Part shown: positions 20,601-27,131 of the stretch, in pieces
How the letters are laid out: every line of letters starts with the position of its first letter
Position numbering within the stretch: position 1 is the first letter of the stretch
Source of the DNA: Chloroflexota bacterium
GTDB taxonomy: Bacteria; Chloroflexota; Anaerolineae; Promineifilales; Promineifilaceae
Length of the DNA: 55,976 nt
Assembly (NCBI GenBank): GCA_020629055.1
Contig: JAHDEB010000002.1
Span: 7,079-63,054 of the forward strand
Direction: 5' to 3'
Translations under genes and position numbers: made by a program
The notes under the pieces: model-generated
The model's database searches: none
What the model saw: only the letters and a program-made list of their open reading frames with translations
What the model was told of the DNA's origin: nothing

Positions 20601-20954
20601 CAGGAAGTTTTCAAGCGAATCAAACCAGATGTCCCATTGCGATCGGCGGCCGCTGCCGAGGTGCTTTCACATGAGGATCGAGAGTCCTTTTTGTTTCAAT
20701 CGTTTTTGACCGCCGTTGATGCATATTGCCCCCAGCCATACCCTAATTCAGCGATCTTATTTCGGGGTAGGGAAATATGGCAGATCCATGATCACTATCC
20801 GGTTGATTATCATTGGAAACACTGTATTCCAGATCTTGAGATTGTATGGGTTGATGGGGATCATCTAACGATGCTGGATGAGGAACATGTCACGCTTTTA
20901 GCCCAGGAATTAAAAACCCGATTGCTCCGCGTGGCTGCTGCGATGCATGCTTAA
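11694..20954 (+). CDS. Hybrid NRPS-PKS megasynthase, A-PCP-KS-AT-ACP-C-A-PCP-TE
   Basis: This 3086-residue enzyme is a complete assembly line in one chain. Loading module: adenylation domain (FTSGSTGRPKG about 178; NGKIDRKAL) and PCP with Ser576. PKS module: ketosynthase from about 640 with Cys820 (TACSTS), EAHGTA and KSNIGH; acyltransferase with Ser1264 (GHSVGE) and HAFH at 1360-1363, typical of malonyl-CoA selection; ACP with Ser1601; no reductive domains. A Gln-rich coil (about 1680-1730) precedes the second NRPS module: condensation domain HHIITDG (1889-1895), adenylation domain (A3 motif about 2363), PCP Ser2761 and thioesterase Ser2909 (GYSGGG) with His3057. By alignment to GrsA, both A pockets start Val-Asp (224/225 and 2409/2410) and read about VDATTSLADK and VDWTTSLQDK, like beta-alanine-type codes. 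Predicted product: beta-amino acid, one malonyl-derived beta-keto unit, second beta-amino acid. AAGGT lies 8 nt before ATG. No phosphopantetheinyl transferase or tailoring gene is nearby. Confidence 0.93.
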   Translation: MAKFSDVSAKRLLEEMMRWNQTDSPFDQEKTFLDLFNLQVERYPLATALFYNNQSLTYLTLSEKSSRLAHHLIEQGIGVGDSVGIAIPRSFDMVVALLATMKAGGVYVPLDPSHPAERLALMIEDADVKLVLSVTEAANHFSVQQTKIAYVDEIELGRYPKLSPEIKLNARDTFLISFTSGSTGRPKGVQAHHLAYLNRFHWFWETYPFEPNEIFCHKTTLNFVDHVAELWAPLLKGHGVVLASDAVVKDGFQFVDLLEKHQIQRVTMVPSYLKVLLDIHDGLAVRLRHLKYLTVSGEKLSRSLAERLKVALPDCILLNLYGMSEAAADATYFDSRWPLESDNYPIGRPINNTHIYLLDDEMKPVPTGDVGEMFVAGHGLSKGYYGRGDLTAERFLPNPFTHTPHPLIYKTGDLGRWLPSGVLDFVGRVDNQVKIRGVRIELEEVEDGLRALNNVQDAVVTAQPIDEENQLIAYVITEADSGDVSANGIIEALSQKLPHYMLPARVMLLDAFPLTPNGKIDRKALGETKQTRPQLETFFTQPRTQLEKGVASVWENLLRIEGIGADDDFFDLGGDSLLVVRLRSELSSRFDVSLAAHDLFECRTVRTLAGRIEEKQSGGIPSAVEAMPSPSTKKAGDAAPTDIAIIGLAGRFPGAENIDRFWHNLIHGIEGVRRLTEEELQAGELDYETKKLDPDYVPVAGLLEDIELFDADFFNIHPLEARSLDPQQRLWFETAWATLENAGYSPAKETRPIGVFAGSYMNGYMLHNLLPNREAIEQFVRVQDPEAFMHMLNNEKDYMPTKTSYLFNLTGPSINVQTACSTSLVAISLACQSIQNGDCDMALAGGVSIFLPDKQGYFYQQGGIRAKDGHCKPFDADASGTIFSSGLGCVMLKRLDMAIEDNDHILAVVKGSAMNNDGTNKASYTAPSIDGQVDVIRKAQARAGIDVETIGYIEAHGTATPLGDPIEVAALTKAFTTQTDKKQFSAIGSVKSNIGHLDAAAGAAGFIKAVLALKHELIPPTLHFSEPNPAIDFENSPFFVNNRALPWPKTDQPRRAGVSSFGIGGTNAHIVLEEAPEPAPSGGSRPKQLLLLSAKTDSALGQKRLDLADYLEAHAPSLADAAFTLVMGRSDFAFRQAIVADSVADAVEKLRNGSGHKGELTAARPEVVMMFPGQGSQFVGMGKELFESEPLYREIILYCSQVLEPILELNLVDILYPENEADPIAAEQLAQTELAQPAIFMVSYALARVWQSWGVKPDLLVGHSVGEYVAATLSGLFPLDEALTIIASRARLMQSLPAGSMLAVRLPAAELEPHLGAGVTLAAANAPGLSVVSGPTPGIDAFADRLKRQEIETIPLHTSHAFHSEMMEPILDEFTQIVARADRTQPKIPMISTRTGKRLHADEAVDPSYWAKQLRDPVLFSTAAEHVLASPGRVYLEVGPGNTLSNSMLQHRENNAAQSRPKVVNSLGHPKLMLPAFEPMLVGLGQLWLAGVAIDWQAFYQAEARHRIPLPTYPFERKRYWVDPPTFTSAETGPVNGSEAAALHKAGPIPVTESVSQPEMADADSRADLVSELAQLISEFSGVEISPAEYGATFLELGFDSLLLTQVSTTLKKVYKINVPFRDLLGDVSTLELLADRCRQSAGFVSKASAQSQIAPATAANKTGAVSPATGALPSGTALDQALLQQLAQQQLQLQETIGQQQQALNQLLAQQGQLQAMLASLAGQNADLQLADLTDITSQTGVNARSALEATVSAEENSFPLTADQLGIWLNSHLSPEASSAYNVAQLVHLNGPLNKDLFLQAVNQTFLAHDSYHMSFDAVTQHQSVVATITFETEFVDVSQGLIPETNYRNLIETESTRPFDLSAGSAARAYLVKRSESQHTLLYVAHHIITDGWSSGIILDEIHGRYQSAIEGTRYDASSIQSFHEFVSAHVAIASSSQGQANLTYWSNQLAALPDPIRLPADKPRPAVKTYGGDVCHYELSANLTQLLRDAAVASGVTLPSFLLAAFKAYLFRLSQQDDLVVGVPMAGQTLYNMATTTGFLVHYMPIRTSLSADMPFAEYVSKVQDQLFESREHQPCALGEIIQKVQPPTDLSRTPIADVAFNFDRSMVVKPIGALTMKAALPARKSSAWDMFLNLTDTARTLELDCEYNTDIFLRSTIEQRIKGFETFLQELLFDLDQPLGKISMLSAQQRQQILIDWNQTAADLPEHTTIHGMFDAQVDQTPYATALIFDGQEMSYLTLQQRANQLAHRLIEMGVTSEVPVGISIHRSFDMIIALLGTIKAGGVYVPLDPNYPQERIELIANDAQVELVLTSADLGEKGLAQSSKIKTLSLAEFDFKAYPTDSPPNQTKPDASLFITFTSGSTGRPKGVQGHHKGVLNRCQWQWSHYPLQLGEICCQKTTLNFVDHLWEVWGPLLKGSSLVLLPDEVVKNGHDFIEALARYEIERITLVPSFIRVLLETFPDLATRLPQLRYWTLSGERISRDLADMFRDRLPHGVLLNLYGMSEATQDATWYDDRWGSDCESIPIGKPISNMQIYILDQNMEPVPIGVPGEIYVGGVGLSRGYHGRDDLTLERFFDNHFSTVANSRIYKSGDLGRWLPEGQIEYLGRSDHQVKIRGFRIEVGEVEAAIRELGQVSDVVVVDRQINNAKALVAYIILAAGEELTAIDVQNALKQQLPDYMVPALIQFLDQFPQTPNGKTNRRALPEPKVEILPPDERGYAPPSTSIEVALSSYWHQLLDLPEIGIEDNFFEIGGHSLTAVRLFSLIHQNFGINLTIATLFETPTIRELALKIEERLPSDSSHLTNLTRASSAIKRKSDWSPLVLIQKGDGKNPLYCVHGGGGNVLNFYILAKLLGPEQTVYGLQAQGVDGAHPPLETIERMAEKYLEAIKEKQPNGPYQLLGYSGGGMVAFEMAQCFEAMGDEVPLLALLDTFTPLLQERKLTVREHLGWMRTNGSRAYITERLQEVFKRIKPDVPLRSAAAAEVLSHEDRESFLFQSFLTAVDAYCPQPYPNSAILFRGREIWQIHDHYPVDYHWKHCIPDLEIVWVDGDHLTMLDEEHVTLLAQELKTRLLRVAAAMHA

Positions 20955-20994
20955 GTTTAAACTTCTGATTGGTGCGCAACTTCTGGCAGAGGGT

Positions 20995-23397
20995 CTAACG
21001 ATAACCGATAATGCGGCCGATCCCCCGGCCGACCCAGATTTCTTCACCAAATGCCGGGTTGCTGGCAGATGCGACAAAAAAGGTGACCCCCTCGATCATA
21101 GGCCGGTTTTGAAGTTGGTTCCAGAATTTGAGATATTGCTTGGCTTTTTCGGCCGGGGTCGCCCCAGCCTTGTTATGGCTTGCCTCTGTAATCCATATTG
21201 GGCGATTGCGAAAACGGGTTTGATAGTCGTCTAGAACGTCTAATGATCGGCTCATAGGGTAGACGTTTGACCAATAAAGATGAATGCCTAATCCATCGGC
21301 CGCTTCAACCGCGTCACGGCTGGCTTCGATAAATTGAATGTGGTCCGCTTTCACAGCTGTTACCGCATGGCCCGGTGATAGCCCTGGATAGATAAATTTC
21401 GCTGCAGGCAATTCTTGCCGGTAAAGGTGCAACAGATCCAGCCACCATTTGCTAAACTCTGTTCCGTTTCGCCAACTGCGCCCTAGCCCTTCACTTCTCA
21501 GGTTGGGTTCATTGTGTAGTTCAACGACCACATCACGGCCGCGCAGCTGGTTAAGCGCCCGGCGAACATCGGGCAGGGTGTCCCCTAAAAATTGCTCAGG
21601 GACGATGCGGCGATCTCCGAAATCGAGAAATGCGCGCACAATAAAGGTTGCTTTGGGATGTTCGCGGGCCAAACGGGCCACATCGGCGGCCGAGTGGAAC
21701 GACAAAACTTTGATGATGCCCGGCCGCATCTGTTTAAATTCCCGATGTTCTTCCTCTGTGATGTGAGGGTCGGCCGAAGCGTGCAGCCCGATTCGTGCCC
21801 GACTAACGATAGGAGGATCTGGGCTGATCATCTCAACCTCACCCAAATTCTGGATGGGGGGCTGCATTAACATCGCCTCTAGGCGCACAGGAGAAAATTC
21901 ACCTTGCCCCTTATCCGTAACAAGCATCGGAGTTTTGGGGGGAATAAAGCCGATGATTTCCCCATTGCGGCGTGGATCGCTGCGCAGGTTAAGACCATTG
22001 TGGTCGGCATGGGCCATGTTTCCGTTGATGTGGACTTCGCTTGTTAATACCCAGCCTGAGCGTGATTGAGTAAACGGCCGATCTAAAACGATCTCGTCCC
22101 CTGTTTCTTCAATATTTTCTTTGATCTCGTCTGGGGTAAACGGAGTCGGGCTTTTGGCGACAGGGGTTGGGTCTGCCCGCCTTAGAAAAGAATCGGTATT
22201 AACCAAAACCGGGGTGAAACCGGTATCTTCTAGCCCCGCGAGAGCAACAGTTGTGTCGCCACGAATGGTGCCGATATATTTTCCTGATGGGCCTGGGGAA
22301 CTGCGTAAGGTGACGCTGCGATGGGGCAGACGTGCGTGTGTCCCGTTTTTGCGCAGGAATTGGGTGATAATCCAACCCATATAAACCCCTTCGGGCAAAT
22401 CTTTTACGGTTTCGGCCGGTTTTGATGTTTCTGGGGCAGACGGTGTGCCGGGTAAATTGACCGGCCCTACAAAGTCAGCCCGGCGAACCTGTACGCGCAA
22501 ATATCCTTCAGACTTTTCCCCCAATACCTGAACTGTGCTGCCACGCCGTACAACACCTAAATTCAAACTACCTTTGTTCGGCTGTTCTCGCAGATGGATT
22601 CCATAAGGGGTGTTTACGATCCCCTGGTCCCCTTTAAAATTTAAGTTCAGGTAGGTGGCCCATGTCCAGCCAAAAACGGTAGCAACCGTTGCACTTGGTG
22701 GCTGTGCCGGTTCACTGGGCAGATCGGTTTTGTTAATTCCGATCGACGCTTCGGCAACTTTAACCAGGTGATACTCGTTGGATGATTTGCCGGTCAGGAT
22801 GACAATCGTTCCCTCTGGGACGGGGATCTGTCGATTTCGGCCGATGTGTAAAAAGGCATCGTCACGCCCGACCTGCGCCAGCTTGCCTACAATGCGTAGC
22901 GAGTAAGCGTTCATCCACCCTTCTGCAAACGGCCCAATCGGTGGGGCCCAGCTAAGCAAAGGCAACAAATATGGGGTCGGGTCGATAAAATTGTGCGGCC
23001 AATTTTTATATTGATGCCCTTTCTTTTTTAAACTGAAGTGTAAGTGTGAGCCAAAGCTATTCCCTGTGTTGTCGGCCAACCCCAAAACCGCCCCTGCGGT
23101 GACTGTTTCACCTTGGTTAACAAAAGCTTCCTCTAAATGGGCATAAATTGTTTGGAATCCATCTTGGTGCTGCACACGCACGTGAATCCCATAATTATGG
23201 CCCGTAGGGTTACGATGTATGTTGTAAACCCGGCCGGGTGCAACGCAAAACACCTTGCTACCACTGGGTGCACGGATATCTACCCCTTCATGCCCTGGAA
23301 GGCCAAATTGACTGTAATATCGGGGGTTGGAACCAAAATGCTGAGTGATGACTCGGTGTTCAGTTGGCCAAGCTTCAAAACGAAAAGAACTGTTCAT
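20995..23397 (-). CDS. M23 peptidase, SH3-like repeats and glycosidase-like TIM barrel fusion
   Basis: This 800-residue protein has three parts. Residues ~10-150 are a peptidase M23/LytM domain with zinc ligands His36 and Asp40 (HEGVD), His87 (YAHL) and His118-x-His120 (SHLHF), which cuts peptidoglycan cross-bridges. Residues ~165-525 contain several bacterial SH3-like modules (GIHLREQPNKGS, VTLRSSPGPSG, GLNLRSDPRRNG). Residues ~530-800 resemble a (beta/alpha)8 glycoside hydrolase, with candidate acid/base Glu630 (ELHNEPN) and nucleophile Glu738 (WITEASHN). No signal peptide is visible at the ATG, so export is unexplained. Convergent with the NRPS-PKS gene, 40 bp away. Confidence 0.85.
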   Translation of the reverse strand: MNSSFRFEAWPTEHRVITQHFGSNPRYYSQFGLPGHEGVDIRAPSGSKVFCVAPGRVYNIHRNPTGHNYGIHVRVQHQDGFQTIYAHLEEAFVNQGETVTAGAVLGLADNTGNSFGSHLHFSLKKKGHQYKNWPHNFIDPTPYLLPLLSWAPPIGPFAEGWMNAYSLRIVGKLAQVGRDDAFLHIGRNRQIPVPEGTIVILTGKSSNEYHLVKVAEASIGINKTDLPSEPAQPPSATVATVFGWTWATYLNLNFKGDQGIVNTPYGIHLREQPNKGSLNLGVVRRGSTVQVLGEKSEGYLRVQVRRADFVGPVNLPGTPSAPETSKPAETVKDLPEGVYMGWIITQFLRKNGTHARLPHRSVTLRSSPGPSGKYIGTIRGDTTVALAGLEDTGFTPVLVNTDSFLRRADPTPVAKSPTPFTPDEIKENIEETGDEIVLDRPFTQSRSGWVLTSEVHINGNMAHADHNGLNLRSDPRRNGEIIGFIPPKTPMLVTDKGQGEFSPVRLEAMLMQPPIQNLGEVEMISPDPPIVSRARIGLHASADPHITEEEHREFKQMRPGIIKVLSFHSAADVARLAREHPKATFIVRAFLDFGDRRIVPEQFLGDTLPDVRRALNQLRGRDVVVELHNEPNLRSEGLGRSWRNGTEFSKWWLDLLHLYRQELPAAKFIYPGLSPGHAVTAVKADHIQFIEASRDAVEAADGLGIHLYWSNVYPMSRSLDVLDDYQTRFRNRPIWITEASHNKAGATPAEKAKQYLKFWNQLQNRPMIEGVTFFVASASNPAFGEEIWVGRGIGRIIGYR

Positions 23398-23721
23398 TTA
23401 ATGCTAATTGCATCCTTACTTCGTGAACGTAAGGTGAATATTATACCTGTAGAAGTTACGATGTCACAAGGTACTTGGGGGTCTTTGCGAAAAAAACTAA
23501 TTGAGGTAAAAGATTAGCGATCGGGATTCGTTCACCAATCCCAACCCAAAATAGAGGGGATCGAGCTAGATTGGCTGTTGGTTTTTAGGTTTATCAGACA
23601 AATTGCCAAGAAACCGGCTGCACAGATATAGTTGAGATTACGTAGAGGATGCAGGGAGCAACATAATATCTAAATCGGCTCTTGGTAGGGTCGAATATAA
23701 CCAAGAAAAAAGGAGTAAATT
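23398..23721. other. Divergent intergenic region, no gene seen
   Basis: These 324 bp lie between the M23 fusion (minus) and the 23722 operon (plus) and should hold both promoters. No convincing -35/-10 pair, repeat or small gene was identified, apart from the strong ribosome binding site at the right end. Confidence 0.5.
23710..23715 (+). promoter_or_regulatory. Strong ribosome binding site deciding a TTG start
   Basis: AAGGAG within AAAAAAGGAG lies 6 nt before TTG at 23722. The spacing fixes the start of the downstream gene at this TTG rather than at an internal ATG. Confidence 0.8.
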
Positions 23722-24321
23722 TTGTTTGGACGCAAAAAAACGAAATTACAAAAAGATCTCGATATACTCGAGGAAATGGCTGAGGATTTAAGCAGTTATT
23801 TACGCACCGATGCTTTGTTTGGGCCGATGGGGCCGAACCGACCCAAAATGACGCTGGGGGGGTATTTGATGAGAGAGCATCGGCTTTTAGCTTTGCAGGG
23901 AAACTTGTCTCAGCCAGAGAAAAACAGATTGCTGAAAGCCCGCCAGACATTTGAAAACACGGTCATGGAATGGGTTGTCGCTACGGAGAAAAAGGCTGTT
24001 CAAGAAATTGAGGCCCGCATGCGTCAGTGGCAAGAAACGATCAGAGACTTACGTGAGAATGCTGTAAAGCATTGGCCCTATTACCATACAGCCGTTGAAG
24101 CGCGGGTTATGTTGACTCTCTTACTAAAGTTACTTTCCAGGCCACCGTTTAAGCCCAATGACGAGTTTGTGAACCGTTTGGCGGTCTTAGATCAGGCCTT
24201 GTTTGTGGCTTGGTACAGTGATGCCAGCGCATTTGTTTGGGATGAAGATTGGGCGAGCGCTTACCCTGCGGCCGAATTCGAATTTTTATACGGAAAACTG
24301 CGCAATTCAGGAATCCAATAA
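23722..24321 (+). CDS. Helical protein of unknown function
   Basis: This 199-residue protein starts at TTG with an excellent ribosome binding site. It has a basic N-terminus (FGRKKTKLQKD), is rich in charged amphipathic helices (EARMRQWQETIRDLRENAVKHW) and has a hydrophobic segment (VMLTLLLKLLSRPP) too short to be a clear membrane span. No Cys or enzymatic motif was recognised. Its stop is 1 nt from the TTG start of a renalase-like flavoprotein, so the two are co-translated and may act together. I do not recognise the family. Confidence 0.75.
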   Translation: MFGRKKTKLQKDLDILEEMAEDLSSYLRTDALFGPMGPNRPKMTLGGYLMREHRLLALQGNLSQPEKNRLLKARQTFENTVMEWVVATEKKAVQEIEARMRQWQETIRDLRENAVKHWPYYHTAVEARVMLTLLLKLLSRPPFKPNDEFVNRLAVLDQALFVAWYSDASAFVWDEDWASAYPAAEFEFLYGKLRNSGIQ

Positions 24322-24322
24322 T

Positions 24323-25300
24323 TTGGCAGACACCGTTATTTTAGGGGCGGGGATCGCTGGACTGTTGGCTGCAACCCAGCTGCAAAAGTCAGGGCAAGAT
24401 GTCTTGGTTTTAGACAAAGGGCATCAGGTTGGCGGCCGTATGGCAACCCGAGCGCTGGCTGCCGACGGCTCTGCCCAGGCCGATCATGGTGCCCAGTTCT
24501 TTACGGTGCGCGCACCGAAATTTCAAGCCTGGGTAGATGAGTGGCTGGCGCAAGGGGTTGCGGCCGAGTGGTGCCGGGGGTTTTCGGGCCAAGACGGTTA
24601 TCCTCGTTATCGAGGGGTCCCCAGCATGACCGCCATCCCGAAAAAGCTTGCGGCCGGTCTAGACGTTCGATCACGTGTCGAAGTGACCAAAATCACGCAA
24701 GAGAATGGCCATTGGCAGCTAGAAACGAAAGATGGCAATCGGTTTTCTGCCAAACGGCTTTTGCTTACAGCACCTGTGCCGCAATCGCTGGCCTTGTTAG
24801 ATGCCGGGGGTCTACAGTTAGAAACGGCGGTCCGCCAAGCCTTAGAATCGATTGAATATACCCCCTGTTTTGCTGCGATGGTTTTGTTAAATGGACCATC
24901 GCAAATTCGTTATCCCGGTGGCGTGCAAGAGCAAGGGGCTGTCATTTCTTGGATCGGGGACAACGGGCAGAAAGGGGTTTCTTCGCGGCCGACGGTGACG
25001 ATACACGCCTCAGCAGAGTTTAGTCAGATGCATTTGGAGGAAGAGCCTCAAAAGGTTGGGCGATTGTTAATATCGGCCGCGCATGAGGCGGGGTACTTGA
25101 ATAAAAGTTCGGTGGCTGATGTGCAGGTGAAACGTTGGATGTATGCTCAACCCAGTAATTGTTATGCAGATCGATTTTTACGAGCCGAGATAGCTGGGCT
25201 ACCCGTGGTATTTGCCGGTGATGGATTTAAGCACGCTCGGGTGGAAGGGGCTGCGCTATCGGGGCTGGCAGCTGCTGAAAGTCTACTAAATGAAACTTAA
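24323..25300 (+). CDS. Renalase-like FAD-dependent oxidoreductase
   Basis: A 325-residue flavoprotein. The FAD-binding Rossmann motif GAGIAGLLAA lies right after the N-terminus, followed by the ADP-binding Asp (VLVLDKG), VGGRMATR and ADHGAQFF, a pattern typical of renalase and other amine-oxidase-superfamily NAD/FAD proteins. The C-terminal FAD motif is AGDGFKHARVEGAALSGLAA. Bacterial renalases oxidise aberrant 2- or 6-dihydro-NAD(P) isomers, but the substrate is not shown here. I place the start at TTG 24323, preceded by AGGAAT and 1 nt after the previous stop. An upstream ATG at 24203 would add 40 residues overlapping the previous gene and place them ahead of the Rossmann fold. Confidence 0.82.
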   Translation: MADTVILGAGIAGLLAATQLQKSGQDVLVLDKGHQVGGRMATRALAADGSAQADHGAQFFTVRAPKFQAWVDEWLAQGVAAEWCRGFSGQDGYPRYRGVPSMTAIPKKLAAGLDVRSRVEVTKITQENGHWQLETKDGNRFSAKRLLLTAPVPQSLALLDAGGLQLETAVRQALESIEYTPCFAAMVLLNGPSQIRYPGGVQEQGAVISWIGDNGQKGVSSRPTVTIHASAEFSQMHLEEEPQKVGRLLISAAHEAGYLNKSSVADVQVKRWMYAQPSNCYADRFLRAEIAGLPVVFAGDGFKHARVEGAALSGLAAAESLLNET

Positions 25301-25691
25301 ATTATCCAAGATGATTGGCATCAAAATAGCTGTTTAAAACTCCCGGCTGAAAGCTGTACATCACATTATAACCCGTCCGCCCCCTGATCAAGTGCCAGCC
25401 GAAAAGCGGACAAACTGTTTTCCGGCCGGTCGAGGCTCGCCCCCCGATGGGTGATGATGAGTGGTGTTTTGCGTTGGGAGGGTGAGCCGAGCCAGGCTGA
25501 CATATGATTTTACAAAGGGGAAAGGATGAACTTTTCGTTCCTAAGAAACTGTTTGATAAATGTTTTTTGGACTGGATTTACAAAATGAACAGGAAAGTTA
25601 GGCGGGAAAACATCATTCTGAAAATTCTGTCTATCTTGTAAAAGATGGCTTTTTTCGATTTATCAAACAGTTCTTAAAATAAAACCAGCGG
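25301..25691. other. Intergenic region containing a MITE-like element
   Basis: These 391 bp lie between the convergent flavoprotein and pyruvate kinase genes. Apart from the inverted-repeat element at 25542-25676, no gene was seen. The stretch 25340-25500 is G/C-rich with no recognisable frame. Confidence 0.5.
25542..25676. mobile_element. MITE-like element with ~19-bp terminal inverted repeats
   Basis: The left end (25542-25561, TAAGAAACTGTTTGATAAAT) is the inverse complement of the right end (25658-25676) with a single-base bulge. Beyond the arms, both ends continue with T-rich or A-rich tracts. The 135-bp element has no coding capacity. The GAACTGTTT-type terminus is reminiscent of some IS5-group ends, but this is from memory. 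No clear target-site duplication is seen. Alternatively it is a long transcript-end hairpin. Confidence 0.5.
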
Positions 25692-27131
25692 TTACACAGA
25701 ATCTAATTGGACTTCATGAACTTGAATTAGATTCGTATGTCCTGTTTTGCCAAAAGGAACACCACCGGTCAAGACGATCAAATCCCCTTTTTCCAAATGG
25801 ATGTTGGTATCTCGTGATTCAATAGCAGCGATCGACTCTGTGATCATTTCATCCGTGCTTTCAATTTGCCCCATGCGGACACATTCAACCCCCCACAGCA
25901 GCGTCAACTGGCGGCGTGTTTTGATCAGCGGAGTCACCGCATAAATCGGTGTAACCGGCCGGTGGCGTGAAATCTGCCGTGCCGTATACCCTGACATCGT
26001 TGATGTCACAATCATTTGTGCATTAATTTGCTCTGCTAGATTGCAAGAAGAGGTGCTGATCGCATCCGAGATATTGCCCAATTTCGCAATCGCCTTCCGT
26101 TTGGTCCGCCAGGCTTTATATGGGAACTCTTTTTCGGTATTTTGAGCGATATTTGCCATCGTCTGAATCGCCAAAGTTGGGTGGCGACCCATCGCCGTTT
26201 CGTTCGATAGCATAACCGCATCGGAGCCGTCTAAAATCGCGTTCGCGATATCGCTGGCTTCAGCCCGGGTTGGGCGCGGGCTTGTTTCCATAGAGGCTAA
26301 CATCTGGGTTGCTGTAATAACCGGGATTCCGTACCGGTTGCCAACCGCGATAATCTCTTTCTGCAACATGGGCAACTGCTCTGTCGGCATGTCTAACCCT
26401 AGGTCACCTCGGGCAACCATCATTCCGTTGGCGACTTTAGCGATTTTCTTCAGATTCTTCATCGCTTCGAACTTTTCGATTTTGGCGATGATCGGAATGG
26501 ATTTGCCGTGACTTTCCATTAACTCACGCAGCTCAAGAATATCTTCGGCCGAGCGCACAAATGAAAGGGCAACGAAATCCAGCTCAAATTGACATATAAA
26601 GGCCAAGTCTTTGCGATCTTTTTCAGTGATGCTGGGGATCGAGTGGGTTGTGCCCGGCGTATTGATCCCCTTGCGTTGTTTTAGCTCTCCCTCGTAAATC
26701 GAACGGCAAGTTAAGATGGTACCATCGTTTTCAACGACCTCTAGGTCCATTTCACCGTCACCGATGATCATTTTAGACCCGCTGCTTAGGGCTTCAAATA
26801 GCTCTTGATGTGGCAGCCCATACGTCCCTTCAATCGATCCATCTAGCGAGAATTTAATTTTATCACCTGCGTTCATGTAGATCGGATCGAAGTCACCTAA
26901 GCGAATCTTTGGCCCTTGTAGGTCCCCTAACAGCCCTAGAACGATGTCTTCTTCATTTGAGATTCGCCGTAAGGTTGAAATTGTCTCAATGTGCTGTTCT
27001 TGTGAGCCGTGTGAAAAATTGATGCGGGCAACATTCATCCCCGCATGCAGCATAGACCGGATCATTTCAGGATCTGACGATGCAGGTCCAATAGTCGCTA
27101 CGATTTTTGTCCGTTTTGTTGAGTTTATCAC
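25692..27131 (-). CDS. pyk: Pyruvate kinase
   Basis: This 479-residue enzyme converts phosphoenolpyruvate and ADP to pyruvate and ATP at the end of glycolysis. Family motifs are all present: TKIVATIGPASS, MNVARINFSHG, DLQGPKIRLGDF, the catalytic-lysine region IIAKIEKFEA, MVARGDLGLDMP, TATQMLASM and DGSDAVMLSNETAMG. Length fits a standard bacterial enzyme without the extra C-terminal PEP-utiliser domain. The start is GTG at 27131 (protein MINSTKRTKIV), with AGGT a few bases upstream. The gene is monocistronic with a 331-bp leader region. Confidence 0.96.
   Translation of the reverse strand: MINSTKRTKIVATIGPASSDPEMIRSMLHAGMNVARINFSHGSQEQHIETISTLRRISNEEDIVLGLLGDLQGPKIRLGDFDPIYMNAGDKIKFSLDGSIEGTYGLPHQELFEALSSGSKMIIGDGEMDLEVVENDGTILTCRSIYEGELKQRKGINTPGTTHSIPSITEKDRKDLAFICQFELDFVALSFVRSAEDILELRELMESHGKSIPIIAKIEKFEAMKNLKKIAKVANGMMVARGDLGLDMPTEQLPMLQKEIIAVGNRYGIPVITATQMLASMETSPRPTRAEASDIANAILDGSDAVMLSNETAMGRHPTLAIQTMANIAQNTEKEFPYKAWRTKRKAIAKLGNISDAISTSSCNLAEQINAQMIVTSTMSGYTARQISRHRPVTPIYAVTPLIKTRRQLTLLWGVECVRMGQIESTDEMITESIAAIESRDTNIHLEKGDLIVLTGGVPFGKTGHTNLIQVHEVQLDSV

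Noticed and set aside
24203-24322. N-terminal extension of the flavoprotein to an upstream ATG
   Set aside because: It would overlap the previous gene by 119 bp and put 40 atypical residues before the Rossmann fold; the TTG at 24323 has a ribosome binding site.
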